Shown here in pieces: positions 11,301-20,592 of a stretch of DNA of 64,000 nt; positions within the stretch are counted from its first letter, which is position 1, and each line of letters begins with the position of its first letter. The translations under genes and the position numbers were made by a program. The notes below the pieces were generated by a model. That model was not told the origin of the DNA. It saw only the letters and a program-made list of their open reading frames with translations, and did not search any database. Source of the DNA: Aureococcus anophagefferens (lineage: Eukaryota; Sar; Pelagophyceae; Pelagomonadales; Pelagomonadaceae); NCBI RefSeq assembly GCF_000186865.1, contig NW_008705563.1, positions 1,461,449-1,525,448 of the forward strand, given 5' to 3'.

Positions 11301-12320
11301 GATTCCACGACGGCGCCCGCGGACAAGGCCGGCGACGCGCGCAAGGACGAGGGCAAGGGCGGCGGCGAGGACCGCAGTGACAACGCGTCGCGGCGCATCG
11401 ACAGCGACCTCTTCCGCGCGGAGATCCGCCTCAACCACTCGCAGCGCTACTACGAGGAGAACGCGGTCTTTGTGACCGAGGTCTCCAGCGGCATCATGCA
11501 CGTCGCGCGGCTCCTCGAGGCCTACACGACGGACGCGAAGCGCGAGTCGGGCGTCGTGCGCCTCCGGCTGGACCCGGAGCTCGTGCTCGACGTCGAGCGC
11601 GGCGAGATGCCCGCGCAAGATCCGGACGCGAACCACGTGCAGCGCGCGGGCGTCGTGCGGCTGCTCACGCTCTGCGAGGAGACCATCGTCTCCGTGCGCG
11701 AGGCGCTGAGCATCCACAAGCAGATCGAGGACGAGGACGAGAGCTCGCGGCCGACGACCCCTAAGACGCCGGACTTCGCGACGGGTTTAGGCAAAAAGCC
11801 GTCGCCCAAGGACCGCATCCAGGCGACGCTCCACAACACGCTCGACTCGACGCAGCTCGTGCGGTCCGCCCACGCGACGGCCGTGCCGCCCGTGCGCGTC
11901 GTCACGGAGAAGATGCGCGAGCGCGAGATCGTCCGCGACGTCCGGAAGCGCGAGAAGAAGGACCGCGAGCAGAACGCCATCGAGTCGCGGCCCGTGAGCC
12001 GCGCCGACGAGAAGTCCGCGGCGACCTTCGTGCGCGAGGGGCTCGACACGCAGGCCGTCATGGACGCGCTCCGCCAGGCGAACATGCTCTCGAAATTGAA
12101 GCAGGGGCCCCGCGCGCCGCTGGGCCTCGCGATCAACCAGGCCATCCAGTCGTCGTCCAAGTCGGAGCAGGACAAGAAGTCGTCCGTCGTCGTCTCCAAG
12201 CCCCACCAGCTCGGCATCTCGAACCCCCACCTCAAGATCACGACGCGGGACATGATCAAGCGCCGCCAGCCCGTCTCCAAGAACTCGCCCGAGCCCCCGG
12301 GCTCCGCCGACTCGTCCTGA
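5301..12320 (+). CDS. Giant NACHT-like P-loop ATPase with coiled-coil C-terminus
   Basis: 2339 aa in one exon. Residues about 30-230 hold a STAND/NACHT-type ATPase: P-loop GPPGCGKST (about residues 67-75), Walker B LLVIDGLHRL (about 160-170), then LSWLPQEFPPNVRVVLSS, a pattern seen in nephrocystin-3, NWD1 and TEP1-type proteins. A second block near residues 880-1160 (RYGLREDELWALL, then GNWWHARVAAYF, ELPWHLKQC, and ELQNYWKLL) matches the winged-helix and helical part that follows NACHT in NPHP3/NWD1. The middle (about 600-880) is acidic low complexity. Residues about 1690-2000 are strongly coiled coil and the last 200 are basic. No TPR or WD40 repeats are seen, unlike NPHP3 and NWD1. ATG 5301 is chosen because the open frame further upstream lies over the divergent ankyrin gene. 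Function unknown; a signalling or ciliary scaffold is possible. Confidence 0.85.
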   Translation: MADSVTASVAEGKSLGGLERELHASFQISRLPSHGNKFEHELLPVLESDLESTESERGMVPIVIVGPPGCGKSTLIAEWLERRRNRRQSPLDQQQSNEEFVFTHVVGCTRQSLQVRELLCRLVSELVMHFDLPMVHDFDPEKLAWDLPRLLEAAGNKGSVLLVIDGLHRLRNDQGEANLSWLPQEFPPNVRVVLSSTMPPGFTIDDQAELEAKAARSTQQRRLTADVNAEAEAAAERERYKKNHVIIGEAGRTQKRVMAELKRRRWQLRRMKFSASVKRSIMRNFLDSATPEVVEEEGPTDESVYLTAMLEKIDDGGRDEEDDKDPYDEGKSMKLDLFAQQHRVLEDMPTTSLTLATFLRALVWSASRGFDVWSLQESWLGARAPGSKTSPSKANDASTSTTGTGSVTIQAPGFEEDEVPSITAEALFHSVLDTWEAGHELKDDKKQKARRCSQMAGSLMGVAARASQMRRPDTADESDANEDSELDQSGEADDHTSVRLSWTRAQNLEAHELEGAAPTTAASALDKPPTPQTPSGAAGADGPQTGRAKLNSRGVPVRSRGGGVRAPLHKSTAANAAAMADIRWRHSQNNADKALARTRELASSITDKLLENALDAAESHSGGSKRHGFLEAFLRDLDDIHFVDRDIVLLADETSIDQSISSGGALSTGTRDGLVAAALAGDATTLDVEEGSIESAIVCAIGSAVDDAWALHGEAPAAAPGATGAPAGAPAPAPGPLVEGSARPLEPVEAPLSPFEEPSRFEEGEYTTEFEDDYGDEFEDDPEEDDVSLEVEEATLESDALAAAAAANAISDSEPGSENATPLFSPPATPRDNDPPMVTVAETGDAGSVEPDEEKVQDEGASFNSQTAMDHVPVYLLGGVDKVPGLGMLLGDALALLCVARYGLREDELWALLKDLDEERKRDIANLERKEEEERVQAEYEESQGSSGSLAARRSSPSAADDAQKASSPASKKKKEEEDLDDLDDLAAFLSADDPKPEEQETTFPPELVEELPKMLRALGVLHDPAEHVLVLPLESEALRSVVHKRYVEIGAARVKASVAKRQELERAQGTWKDTKFRHDNVGGNWWHARVAAYFAGRPPSRRRAEELPWHLKQCRQWTPLCDSLSNVHTFETMFLGPPQMKLELQNYWKLLVDGPLYLTTAAEQATHAATQELSESQMILSNLDTAHALGLIESRAKRDRLQDQCATFDVVDAYTIAVDKWHATERPTTHRLNEMLSQIGEFLIGFSERAETPPPFLRGSLDWRRLDGIGVQRPKVERLLQDSQQGGGGPPGRSKTSASDRKDDDLDPEDEGSVVSMSALLVNVRGNDGMHHNEKSSLYHYERWIWIQFPWLALAHGTAISWTVGQSYVKTTAGAGDEASSRASRVSRGENPAGPRGSNAGDDGSLYDDEMSVGLDGAAAGMAIEAARLAIASCSTGPRGRRYWNVKRRDPSSSVIATISEDRIKARALGAKEPIREDGMRALERTAAGVTLEPPGAPLRLGVKGEAPRLLDSVRSDGSVFGERDLDSLAGSVEGDAEGSKPAPLPMPTPGGSLDEVMGAESSAERRLVRLRRVASRLPPRRMRVGPTYGQGYGLSLESGCGPFSQSSLKSQRRGTRFPSAEGHLLSKEDPRDSHGVVASTRFGGTEEPKDLVALLHIRELEKVDVNVASNSKELGFLSAHSFIFPASHYDISRASVQARIARLRGAHDKLINIRKDRKAQLKSQRRAIEDRVRADEHCAHQLERGEKTLETLDRRLDAVRVALAESAALGAYYAEVVRAATDARPVVGSQRIEIVEKQLNLARVQAQDLLSKRRKLHEKSEEIGARDKPRHRRERNKWADMRQVCRDRARVVTASIEQLKKATAPAGSQETEDEDGDRFVSFHETPDRELTKTQRLLKFKHASKKTHEEKLDDENSAAEDLMRQLKLATGSVDPSEITRRLRTSKQLNQSLRDQHKHNLLRSTQLKALLDAMSHEFSELRLGGMTTRGAAPAKASVESDSTTAPADKAGDARKDEGKGGGEDRSDNASRRIDSDLFRAEIRLNHSQRYYEENAVFVTEVSSGIMHVARLLEAYTTDAKRESGVVRLRLDPELVLDVERGEMPAQDPDANHVQRAGVVRLLTLCEETIVSVREALSIHKQIEDEDESSRPTTPKTPDFATGLGKKPSPKDRIQATLHNTLDSTQLVRSAHATAVPPVRVVTEKMREREIVRDVRKREKKDREQNAIESRPVSRADEKSAATFVREGLDTQAVMDALRQANMLSKLKQGPRAPLGLAINQAIQSSSKSEQDKKSSVVVSKPHQLGISNPHLKITTRDMIKRRQPVSKNSPEPPGSADSS

Positions 12321-12418
12321 GGCGCTGTGTAAGAGGCTGTGGTCTTCTTTTCGGGGGCTTTGTTGTCCCATACTTGATCTGCTTGCCGGACTGTCCGGCG
12401 GACACTTCGGGGGCCCGG

Positions 12419-14077
12419 ATGCGTCGCGCTTGGCGAGTCGCCACAAGACTCGACGAGGGCCTGATGGCGTCGTCGAGACGCGTGGTGGAGTCGGCCGACG
12501 CGGCGATTACCCGGGCGAGCGCCCCCGACGAGACCCGCGACGACGAGAGCGAAGCCGAGACGGTCTGCTCGCACGAACCCGATGCGGCCGCGATCGAGCT
12601 GCTCCCGGACGCTCTTCTCATTACAATATTGGGCTTCAGCGAAGACGCGGATCGTTTGGCACTCGTCCTCGCGTCCAAGTCGGTCGCCACGCGGCTAGGA
12701 GATGCGCGGCGAGCGATCGTCGACGGCTTGAATTCGACGGATCTGCACGCGCGGCTCAAAGCGACACAGCACCTCCGCGCGATGCTCTCATCGGTACGCG
12801 TGTTCGGATTCTTGAACCGACCGGTGCGTTTGGTCGTCGATGCGGGCGTGGTGCCGCGGCTCGTGGAGTTCCAGCAGGACGATACCGATCTCCAGAAGGA
12901 AGCCTTGTGGGTGTTGACGCAAATCGCGCTCGGCAGCGCTCAGCCGGGCGTAGCCGACGCCGTCGTCGAGGCGGGCGCCGTGCCCATGTTCTGCCGGCTG
13001 ATGGGGACGGGCGACGAGCGCAGGGTTGGTCAGGTCACCTGGGCTCTATGGCTAGTTCTGAAATATTCGCCCAAGAGCCGCGATTTGATGCTCGACCACG
13101 GCGCGATGGAGGCGATCGTCCAGCAACTCCGCGAGGGCAGTGCTCAGAGCAAAAAGCGAGACTTGGTCTATGGAGCTGTGCGGCTGCTCTCGCAACTTTG
13201 CGCCGAGATTGAGCTGGAGCAAGTACGACCTGCGGTATCCGTTCTCGCGAAGCTTCTCTCTTTCCGCGACGACAATTGTCAAGTTCATTATTTCGCTTGT
13301 CTAGGGCTTGCGCACGTGAGCCATCTTGGAAGCATCGAGCGCGCGCAGACCATCATCGACGCGGGAGCTTGCCCACGTCTCGTCGAGCTTCTCGGGCACC
13401 CGTCGCTGGAGGTGGTGTCGTGCGCGCTGTTCGCTGTGGGCAACATATGCTCAACCGACGACGATAATCATGTGCAGACCATGATCGATTTGTCCGTTTT
13501 GGCCCGGCTTTATGCGCTCCTCTATCACGAAGATTTTGGCGCACAACGGGAAGCAGTCTGGATAACCGGCAACTGTTGTGCGGGCAATATGGAACAGATC
13601 CAGGCTGTTTTGGACTTTGCCGGCCTCGTCCCGCGAGTCGTCGAGCTCCTGGGCTCAGGGTCGCTCGAAGTTCGCGCGGAAGCCTCCTGGCTCATGGTTA
13701 CGATATCACGAGGAGGTTTGCCCGAGCAGGTCGATGCGTTGGTCCAACATGGCTGCATCCCGGCGCTCTGCGAGCTGCTGAAAGTCGACTTAGGCTATCT
13801 CGATGACGGTGCTGTGATCGAAGAAGTCCGCGAACGCATCACGGCAAATATCTTAAGAGCGCTCAAAGCCCTCACGTACATCATCGACAGATCCGAGCGC
13901 ATTCACTTGGGCACAGACCGAGTCCGTCGCATGCGAGCTGTCGCTGGTGGTGGTGCCGACGGTGCGCGCGCCTGGGTCGCGAATCTCCACGAATGGCATC
14001 CCAACAGGGATATAGTCCAAGCCGCGAGTTTCCTCCTCAGACAAATGCTGGTGCACAGAAGGGGGGTTCAAATCTAG
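12419..14077 (+). CDS. Importin-alpha-like ARM-repeat protein with F-box-like N-terminus
   Basis: 552 aa. Armadillo repeats fill about residues 100-480 with importin-alpha-like spacing (LWVLTQIALG, VTWALWLVLK, ALFAVGNICST, AVWITGNCCAGN, ASWLMVTISRGG, then HGCIPALCELL). The usual Trp-Asn ladder is only partly kept. No basic importin-beta-binding domain is seen; instead residues about 55-100 (IELLPDALLITILGF then ALVLASKSVATRL) look like an F-box helix set. This suggests an adaptor that pairs an SCF-type N-terminus with a cargo-like ARM solenoid rather than a standard import receptor; that is inference. Starts at 12419 or 12464 are both possible. Base composition is visibly less GC-rich than the neighbouring genes. 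Confidence 0.8.
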   Translation: MRRAWRVATRLDEGLMASSRRVVESADAAITRASAPDETRDDESEAETVCSHEPDAAAIELLPDALLITILGFSEDADRLALVLASKSVATRLGDARRAIVDGLNSTDLHARLKATQHLRAMLSSVRVFGFLNRPVRLVVDAGVVPRLVEFQQDDTDLQKEALWVLTQIALGSAQPGVADAVVEAGAVPMFCRLMGTGDERRVGQVTWALWLVLKYSPKSRDLMLDHGAMEAIVQQLREGSAQSKKRDLVYGAVRLLSQLCAEIELEQVRPAVSVLAKLLSFRDDNCQVHYFACLGLAHVSHLGSIERAQTIIDAGACPRLVELLGHPSLEVVSCALFAVGNICSTDDDNHVQTMIDLSVLARLYALLYHEDFGAQREAVWITGNCCAGNMEQIQAVLDFAGLVPRVVELLGSGSLEVRAEASWLMVTISRGGLPEQVDALVQHGCIPALCELLKVDLGYLDDGAVIEEVRERITANILRALKALTYIIDRSERIHLGTDRVRRMRAVAGGGADGARAWVANLHEWHPNRDIVQAASFLLRQMLVHRRGVQI

Positions 14078-14118
14078 TATCATTCGCAAACCAGCCTTAG
14101 TAACAGCAGAGCTCTTTC

Positions 14119-15735
14119 CTAGAGCGGGTATTCCACCGCGACGTCCTCGTCCTCCGAGTCGTCGTCCATGGGCTCGTCCAGCGGCGCCGGCATGGCGGGC
14201 TCTTCCGCCGCCGCGCAACAAGCCTCCTCCCGCGCGGGTAGTTCCGGCGCCGCGTCGGGCCGGGGCGGAAGGGCCGGGGGCGACCGCGGCGGCAGTGCCG
14301 GCGGCGGCGCCGCTTCGGGCTCGGGCTCCGCGGCCGCGGGCTCCGGCTCGGGTTCAAGTTCAGGCTCCGGCTCGGGCTCCACGGCCACGGGCTCGGGTTC
14401 AAGCTCGGGCTCCGGCTCGGGCTCGGCGACCGGCGGCTCGGGCTCAAGCTCCGCGACCGCGGGCTCGGGCTCCGGCTCGAATTCGGGCTCGGCGACGACC
14501 GCCGGCTCCGGCTCCGCCTCGAATTCCGGCTCCGCCTCGAATTCCGGCTCGGCGACGACCGCCGGCTCGGCGACGACCGCCGGCTCGAGCGGCGGCGACG
14601 GCGGCGACGGCGGCGGCGACTCGAGGCCCTTGCCCGCGGGCGTCGCGGGCGTGTCCGGCGGCGGCGGCGGCAGGTCGTCGCGCTCCGGGATCGCCGCGGC
14701 CGCGCGGAGCCGCTCCTCGAGGGGCGTCGCCTCGGGCGCCTCGAGCACGGTCTCGACGGCCCCCAGCCCCGCGGAGCACGCGTCGTGCTGGTGCGGGAGG
14801 CTCAGCTCGAGCTCGAGGAGCGCCGTCACGACGGCGCCGAGCTCGACCCAGCGGCCGTCGACGCCCGCGTCGATGGCGCGCATGGACGCCGCCGTCGCGT
14901 CCTCGTAGGCGGCCTGGGCGCGCTCCATCTTGACGGCGTTGCGCGCGTACTTCTCGTCCGCGGCGCGGCCCGCGGCCGACGGGTCCTGCGCGGCCATGCC
15001 GAGCGTCCGCGCGGCGGCCTTGCCGAGCTTCTTCTGCTCCCGGAGGCGCGTGAGGTCGCGCTTCTCCTTCTCGAGGCGCATGGGCTCGAGCTTCGTCTTG
15101 TAGTGGTCGAGCTCGCGGCGCGTCGCCTCCTGGCGCCTGAAGACCTCCGTGTGCAGCGTGCGGTCGAGCTTGGCGTGCCAGGACCCGCAGGCGGCGACGA
15201 GCCGCTCGCCGAACATGGCGGGCATGAGCGTCGTCTCGACCTCCCAGCGCGCCGCCGTCGCCGACGCCTCGTAGTCGTTGACGGGCGCCTCGAGCGGCGT
15301 GCCCGCGGCGAGGTCCTTGACGCGCGCGCAGACCTCGGCCTGGGCCGCGTAGTAGGCCCGCGCGGCGCGCTCCTGCTCCTTGAGCGCGGCCTTGAGGAAC
15401 TTGATCTTCTCGAGCGTGACGTCGAGCTGGACCTTGGACGCCTCGAAGGCGACGTCCTTCGTCGCGCGCGACACGCCCGCGACCTCGGCCGCGCGGCGGC
15501 TGAAGCGCATCTTCGACATGGACTCGCTGAAGCTCGGCCGCTTCCTCCCGCCCTTCTCCGGCGACGAGTCGACGAAGTCGTCGGGCGAGTCCGGGGCCTT
15601 CCCCGGCGAGCCCGCGTCGGCCGTCGGCGTCTGCGGCGGGCCGTCGCTCAAGGGCTTCATGTCGCCCGTGGCCAGGTCCAGCTCCATCATCTGGCCCGTG
15701 TCCGAGTTGCGGATCAGCATGCGCTCCCCCTGCAT
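14119..15735 (-). CDS. BAR-like coiled-coil protein with Pro/Glu-rich tail
   Basis: 538 aa. Residues about 90-340 form a long helical, charged region with the look of a BAR/AH domain ([21 protein letters not shown], a [14 protein letters not shown] block, then a Lys-Arg-rich helix [21 protein letters not shown] and a third helix [21 protein letters not shown]). BAR domains bind and curve membranes. The C-terminal 170 residues are low complexity, dominated by EPEPEP and [13 protein letters not shown] repeats, followed by LPPRS/LPPRP (possible SH3-binding) and an acidic end. ATG 15735 is the first in-frame ATG; 15717 is an alternative. It is divergent from the dioxygenase gene (183 bp between starts) and convergent with the ARM gene (41 bp between stops). 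Confidence 0.65.
   Translation of the reverse strand: MQGERMLIRNSDTGQMMELDLATGDMKPLSDGPPQTPTADAGSPGKAPDSPDDFVDSSPEKGGRKRPSFSESMSKMRFSRRAAEVAGVSRATKDVAFEASKVQLDVTLEKIKFLKAALKEQERAARAYYAAQAEVCARVKDLAAGTPLEAPVNDYEASATAARWEVETTLMPAMFGERLVAACGSWHAKLDRTLHTEVFRRQEATRRELDHYKTKLEPMRLEKEKRDLTRLREQKKLGKAAARTLGMAAQDPSAAGRAADEKYARNAVKMERAQAAYEDATAASMRAIDAGVDGRWVELGAVVTALLELELSLPHQHDACSAGLGAVETVLEAPEATPLEERLRAAAAIPERDDLPPPPPDTPATPAGKGLESPPPSPPSPPLEPAVVAEPAVVAEPEFEAEPEFEAEPEPAVVAEPEFEPEPEPAVAELEPEPPVAEPEPEPELEPEPVAVEPEPEPELEPEPEPAAAEPEPEAAPPPALPPRSPPALPPRPDAAPELPAREEACCAAAEEPAMPAPLDEPMDDDSEDEDVAVEYPL
14300..14600 (-). repeat. Low-complexity Glu-Pro coding repeat
   Basis: Short irregular tandem units (gagcccgag-type hexamers plus longer gccgagccggcggtcgtc units) within the BAR-like gene encode a Glu/Pro/Ala/Val tail. 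The units are imperfect and of mixed length. Length variation between strains is likely but not shown here. Confidence 0.75.
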
Positions 15736-15918
15736 CGTGGCTGGGTAAACCGTTCGTTCTCGCGCCAATGCCGGTGGTGGTGGAGGGGCTGCCCGGCTCG
15801 GACAATTAACAGAGTTCAAGCGCGACGAACTTGAACTCACGGAGCCGTGGGCGACATTTTACCTCAGCCGTGGCAGCCAATAACTAAAGCCAAGAAGAAC
15901 GACCAACCGCGAGCGACA
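15736..15918. promoter_or_regulatory. Shared upstream region of a divergent gene pair
   Basis: 183 bp between the BAR-like gene (-) and dioxygenase (+) start codons. It is locally AT-richer than the surroundings (ggacaattaacagagttcaa near 15800, tttacctcagcc near 15858). Function inferred from position. Confidence 0.35.
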
Positions 15919-17052
15919 ATGGCGGCCTACAACGCGAACGGCACGGTGAACGACAGCGTGCCCGTCATCGACATCTCGTCCTTCGTCTCCGACGGCGGCG
16001 CCGACGCGGGCACGAGCGCCTGCGCGGCCATCGCCGCGGCGCTCCACAGCCACGGCTGCCTCGTCGTCAAGGACCCGCGTGTCGAGGCGAGCGCCAACGA
16101 GGAGTTCCTCGACATGATGGAGCGCTACTTCGAGCAGAGCGACGGTTCCACCGACGCGCGGCCCCACCTCCACTACCAGGTCGGCGTCACTCCGTCCGAG
16201 GTCGAGAAGCCGCGCGGCCACTGCGCGTTCGGCAAGACGCTCAAGGACGTGCCCGTGAGCGAGTGCCCGCCCGTGCCCGACGCCAAGTGGCGCTTCTTCT
16301 GGCGCATCGGCGAGCGGCCCGCGGAGACGGCCTTCGAGGAGCTGAACGCGCCCGCCGTCGTGCCGGAGGCCTTCGCGGACGAGTGGAAGCCCAAGATGGA
16401 CGGCTGGGGCGAGAAGCTCGTGGCGACGGCGGAGACCGTCGCGGAGATGGCGGCGCTGGGCTTCGGCCTCGAGCGCGCGGCGTTCAAGGACCGCATGGCC
16501 TGCGCGCCGCACCTGCTCGCGCCGACGGGCTCCGACCTGAAGAAGCTCGCCGAGTCGGACCCGGCGGACGACGAGGAGCCCCGGGCCAAGAAGGCGCGCA
16601 TGCTCGGCCAGGCCGTCGAGCTCAACACCGTGCTCGCCGGCTTCCACTACGACCTCAACTTCCTCACGGTCCACGGCAAGAGCCGGTTCCCGGGGCTCAA
16701 GGTCTGGACGCGCGCGGGCCACGTCGTCGTCCCCAAGATCCCCCCGGGCCACCTCTTCCTCCAGGCGGGCAAGCAGTTCGAGTACCTCACGGGCGGCCAC
16801 GTCCTCGCGGGCTTCCACGAGGTCATCGCGCACAAGGCCTGCGCCAAGGCCGCGCGCGACGCGAAGCGGGACGGCCGGAGCACGTGGCGCGTGTCGTCGA
16901 CGTGCTTCTCCCAGATCGCCTCCGACGTCGTCCTCGAGCCGCTGGGCGCCTTCGACAGCGCCGACGCGCGCGCGGCCTACCCGCCCATCAAAACCGGCGA
17001 CCAGGTCCAGGCGGAGCTCGTCGCCATCTCCCTCGGCGCGAAGAAGGAGTGA
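15919..17052 (+). CDS. 2-oxoglutarate/Fe(II)-dependent dioxygenase, isopenicillin-N-synthase-like
   Basis: 377 aa. The N-terminus (VPVIDISSFVSD, then a segment around HGCLVVKDP) is the DIOX_N pattern. The catalytic jelly-roll has the metal-binding motif in HYDLNFLTVHG (H-x-D), a distal His in GGHVLAGFHEVI and the co-substrate R-x-S in WRVSSTCF. Such enzymes couple decarboxylation of 2-oxoglutarate to oxidation of a small molecule; the substrate cannot be read from sequence. The family is usually 300-380 aa, so the length is normal. ATG 15919 follows an in-frame segment without ATG. No targeting signal is clear. Confidence 0.85.
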   Translation: MAAYNANGTVNDSVPVIDISSFVSDGGADAGTSACAAIAAALHSHGCLVVKDPRVEASANEEFLDMMERYFEQSDGSTDARPHLHYQVGVTPSEVEKPRGHCAFGKTLKDVPVSECPPVPDAKWRFFWRIGERPAETAFEELNAPAVVPEAFADEWKPKMDGWGEKLVATAETVAEMAALGFGLERAAFKDRMACAPHLLAPTGSDLKKLAESDPADDEEPRAKKARMLGQAVELNTVLAGFHYDLNFLTVHGKSRFPGLKVWTRAGHVVVPKIPPGHLFLQAGKQFEYLTGGHVLAGFHEVIAHKACAKAARDAKRDGRSTWRVSSTCFSQIASDVVLEPLGAFDSADARAAYPPIKTGDQVQAELVAISLGAKKE

Positions 17053-17215
17053 GCCGCGCGCGCGCGCGTCTTTTTAATCTGGCTGTTTTCTTAGGGTGAC
17101 AGGACACCCTTCAAGGCGTTCGGACGGCGGCACAAAACTTCAAATCGACGTTGATGAGGAGTTGCACCGCTTGAATTCGAGTCGACGCCCCGCTCTCCGC
17201 GCCACAATCCCAACG

Positions 17216-20200
17216 ATGGCTACTGCGACGGCGCCGGCGCCGGCGGAGTTCATCGGCCTGGGCAAGACGATGCCCCCGGAGAAGGAGGAGCTGCCGAACC
17301 CCATGGAGATGGAGAAGGGCATGCTCGAGGAGCTGCTGCTCGTGTGCCAGTTCGTCGGCACGCGGCGCGCCGCCGGCGACGACGACGACGCCGGCGCGTC
17401 GCCCGACGCCGAGTTCCTGCGCGGCGAGGACTGCCTCGTCTGTAGCCGGCGTCTTTGAAACACCAAATCAACCCCGTTTCTCATCCGCCAACGCCCCCGT
17501 AGGAGTGGCTCCAGGACCTGCAGCGCGCGCTCCGGCGCGACGAGGGCGAGTGCCGCGCGATCCGCGTCACGCTCGGCAAGTGGGACGTGCTGCGGTCGAA
17601 GCTGCTGCCCCTCGCCGAGGCGAGCGCCCTCGACAAGGCGTCCATGCGCACGCTCACGAAGATCTTCGTGCTGCTCACGATGCCCATGTCGGCGAAGGCG
17701 TCGACGGCGCTGACGACGTACAACGACCCGGAGGCGCAGCGGCTCCGCAAGAAGGACGGCCTCGAGAAGATGAGCAAGGGCAAGCTGAAGCTGCGCATGG
17801 CCGCCATCGAGCAGGCGAAGCTCCTCGTCGACTGCCGCGCGGCCTTCGCCGAGCGGCCCCGGGTCCTCGGGAGCCTCCTCCGGCTCTTCGACGGCCTACA
17901 CAAGTCCAAGGAGCGGCGCAGCGACGTCGAGGCCATCGACGTCGAGCTCGCGCTGACGCTGATCCGCAACCTCGTGCACCCCATCCCGTCCTGCGGCGAC
18001 GACTACGAGGACGCCAAGGCGTCGGCGGGCCTCGACGCGCTGACCGCGGGCCTCGGCGACGAGCTCGTGCTCGACGTGCTCTGCGAGCTCTGCAGCGGCA
18101 TCCACCAGCGCGAGAACCAGCCCTGGAACCTGCTCCTCGCCGAGGTGCTCGGCCCCCTCGTGCTCCAGCACAAGCCCGGCGACGTCGCGGCCGTCGAATT
18201 CGTCGACGCCAAGAAGCGGCGGTCCGCGCTCAAGAAGCGCGAGGCCGAGGAGAACCTCTGCACGGCCATCCTCTACCGCGAGGACGACGAGGCCGCGGAG
18301 CAGGACCGGCGCAAGCGCGCCTACGACGACCGCCTCAAGCGGCCGCTCAACGGCGGCGCGCTGAGCCGGACCTTGGCCAAGGAGAAGCGCGCGCGGACGC
18401 TCGAGTCGTCGAGCCGCCACGGCCGCTTCGGCACGGTGCTCAAGGTCGCGGCGACGGGCGGCGGGCCGGACAAGTTCGTCGCCGGCACGGCCGCGCTCCG
18501 GAGCCGCGCCGCGCTCCGGGGCGAGGCCGACGGCGACGCGGCCGCGGCGCTGCGGACGGCCGCGCCGACGCGCGCGCGGCCCGTCTTCGTGCCGCCCCAC
18601 AAGGTCGCCAAGGCCCGCCGGGGCGCCGGCGCGGGCAGGAAGAAGAAGAAGAAGAAGGCCGAGGGCCGGGACTCGGACACGGAGGACGAGGACGACGCGG
18701 CGCCGCACAAGGACGAGCTCTCGGACGAGGAACACGACAAGGTCGACGAGGACGAGGACTGGGTCGTGCCCCGGGCGCCGCGCGTCGACGAGGTCCTGCG
18801 CCTGGCGACGGCGACGCGCCGCGGGCCCGGCGCGGAGGCGTCGGTGCGCGCGGCGTCCGCGCTCGTGCTCAAGCTCTCGAAGCACGGCTTCGCGAAGCTG
18901 CTGGATTCCGTCAAGAACGAGCTCCGCGTCGACGGCGCGCGCCTCAACGCGCGGGACCGCCACCTCTTCTTCGCTCTGGCGGAATTCCTCCTCTGCTGGC
19001 GCCGCGAGCGCGCGGGTTTGCTGGCCAAACGGCTCCAGCAGCACGCCGCGGACGCCAAGGCCGCGAGCCGCCGGAGCGAGGCGAGCGGCGACGCCGGCGA
19101 CGCCGACGGCAAAGCCGCCTACGGCGAGGGCGCCTTCTTCCCGCGGCCGCTGTTGCGCCTCTGCGACGTCTTCACGGTCAAGGCGACGCTCGAGAACGTC
19201 GAATCCGCGGTCAAGGAGAAGCGCCTCCTCGAGCTCGAGCGGTCCGCGGGCCTCTACAAGGAGCTCCTGCGGTCCCTGGAGGCGCTGAAGCACGGCGACC
19301 GCACGAGCCGCCGCGACCGCGCGGTCGTCGGCGACGCGCTCGCGGACGCCGCGGCGGAGGCGACGGACGTCAAGCTCGCGTCCGCGATGCTCGAGAAGAT
19401 CTTCCTCGCCGCGGACACGGTGGACCCGCTCTACTCCATGCTCCAGGCCTGGGGCCCGGGCAAGCACACGAAGCGCTACGCGTGCGACCTCGCGGAGATC
19501 GTCCACGTGTCGCTTAAGGTCCTCGACCGCGACGACGCGGCGAACGCGGGCGACGCGGGCCTCGAGCGCTTCGACCTCGCCCAGTACCTCTACAAGCTGC
19601 TCAAGCAGCCCAACACCATGGATTTGTACGCCGCGTTACTCGAGGGCTACGCGTCGAATGCGCCGCACGTGAACCACTTTGTGTACGCGTTCCTCCGCCG
19701 CGTGGCCATGCTGCCCATCCGCGACGCGCGGGCGGGCCCCGGGTCCAAGAGCTTCCAGCTCCCGCCGACGTCGGCGGAGATCCGGACCTGCGAGCCGCTG
19801 CTCTACCGCGTCCGCTACTTCAAGGCCTTCGCGCGGTTGCTCGACGACCGCAAGGTCGGCCGCGTCGACGGCACCGTGGACCTGCTCTGCGACCTGGCCA
19901 AGTCGACGCTGCGCCACTTCGACGCCCACGCCCAGAAACACCCCATGCTCTACGTCGAGGCGCTCTTCGGCGCGGGCGGCCACCGGCCCGAGGTCTTCTG
20001 CGACAAGCTCACCTACGACTACGACGGCGCCGCGCCCGCGCGCGACGACGACGACGCCATGCCCGTCAAGAAGCTCTACGAGGACGGCGACTTCGACGAC
20101 GACGCGCGCGAGTACGAGGACGACGAGGACGACGTCGACTTCGAAGCTCTGGCGGCGGCGGACGAGGCGGCCGAGGCGCGGCTCGCGGCCAAGCCCAAGG

Positions 20201-20561
20201 AGCCCAAGGCCAAGCGCTGGTCCCGCGCCGAGGACGCGACGCTCTGCCTCGTGCTCGCGAAGACCTACGAGCGCGAGGAGGACGCGGACCTCGCCGCGCT
20301 CGCGCGGCTGCCCGTGCTCCAGCCGCACCACGCGGACGAGAAGAAGCTCCAGACGCGGTGCCACAAGCTCGTCGACGACGCGCTGGCCAAGTTCCCCCAG
20401 CCCGACGACCTCGACGAGACGTCGAGCTGGGTCGCGGCGCTCCGGGCGTTCGCGGACGACCTCAAGTCCAAGCCCGCGCCCAAGCCCCGCGCGAAGAAGG
20501 CCAAGAAGGCCGCCGCCGAGGCGCCCGTCGAGGACGACGACGACGAGGAGCTCGTCAAGTC

Positions 20562-20592
<31 letters not shown>

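Noticed and set aside
7424..11380. 1318-codon plus-strand frame inside the NACHT gene
   Set aside because: Out-of-frame shadow with Arg/Gly/Ala composition and no recognisable fold.
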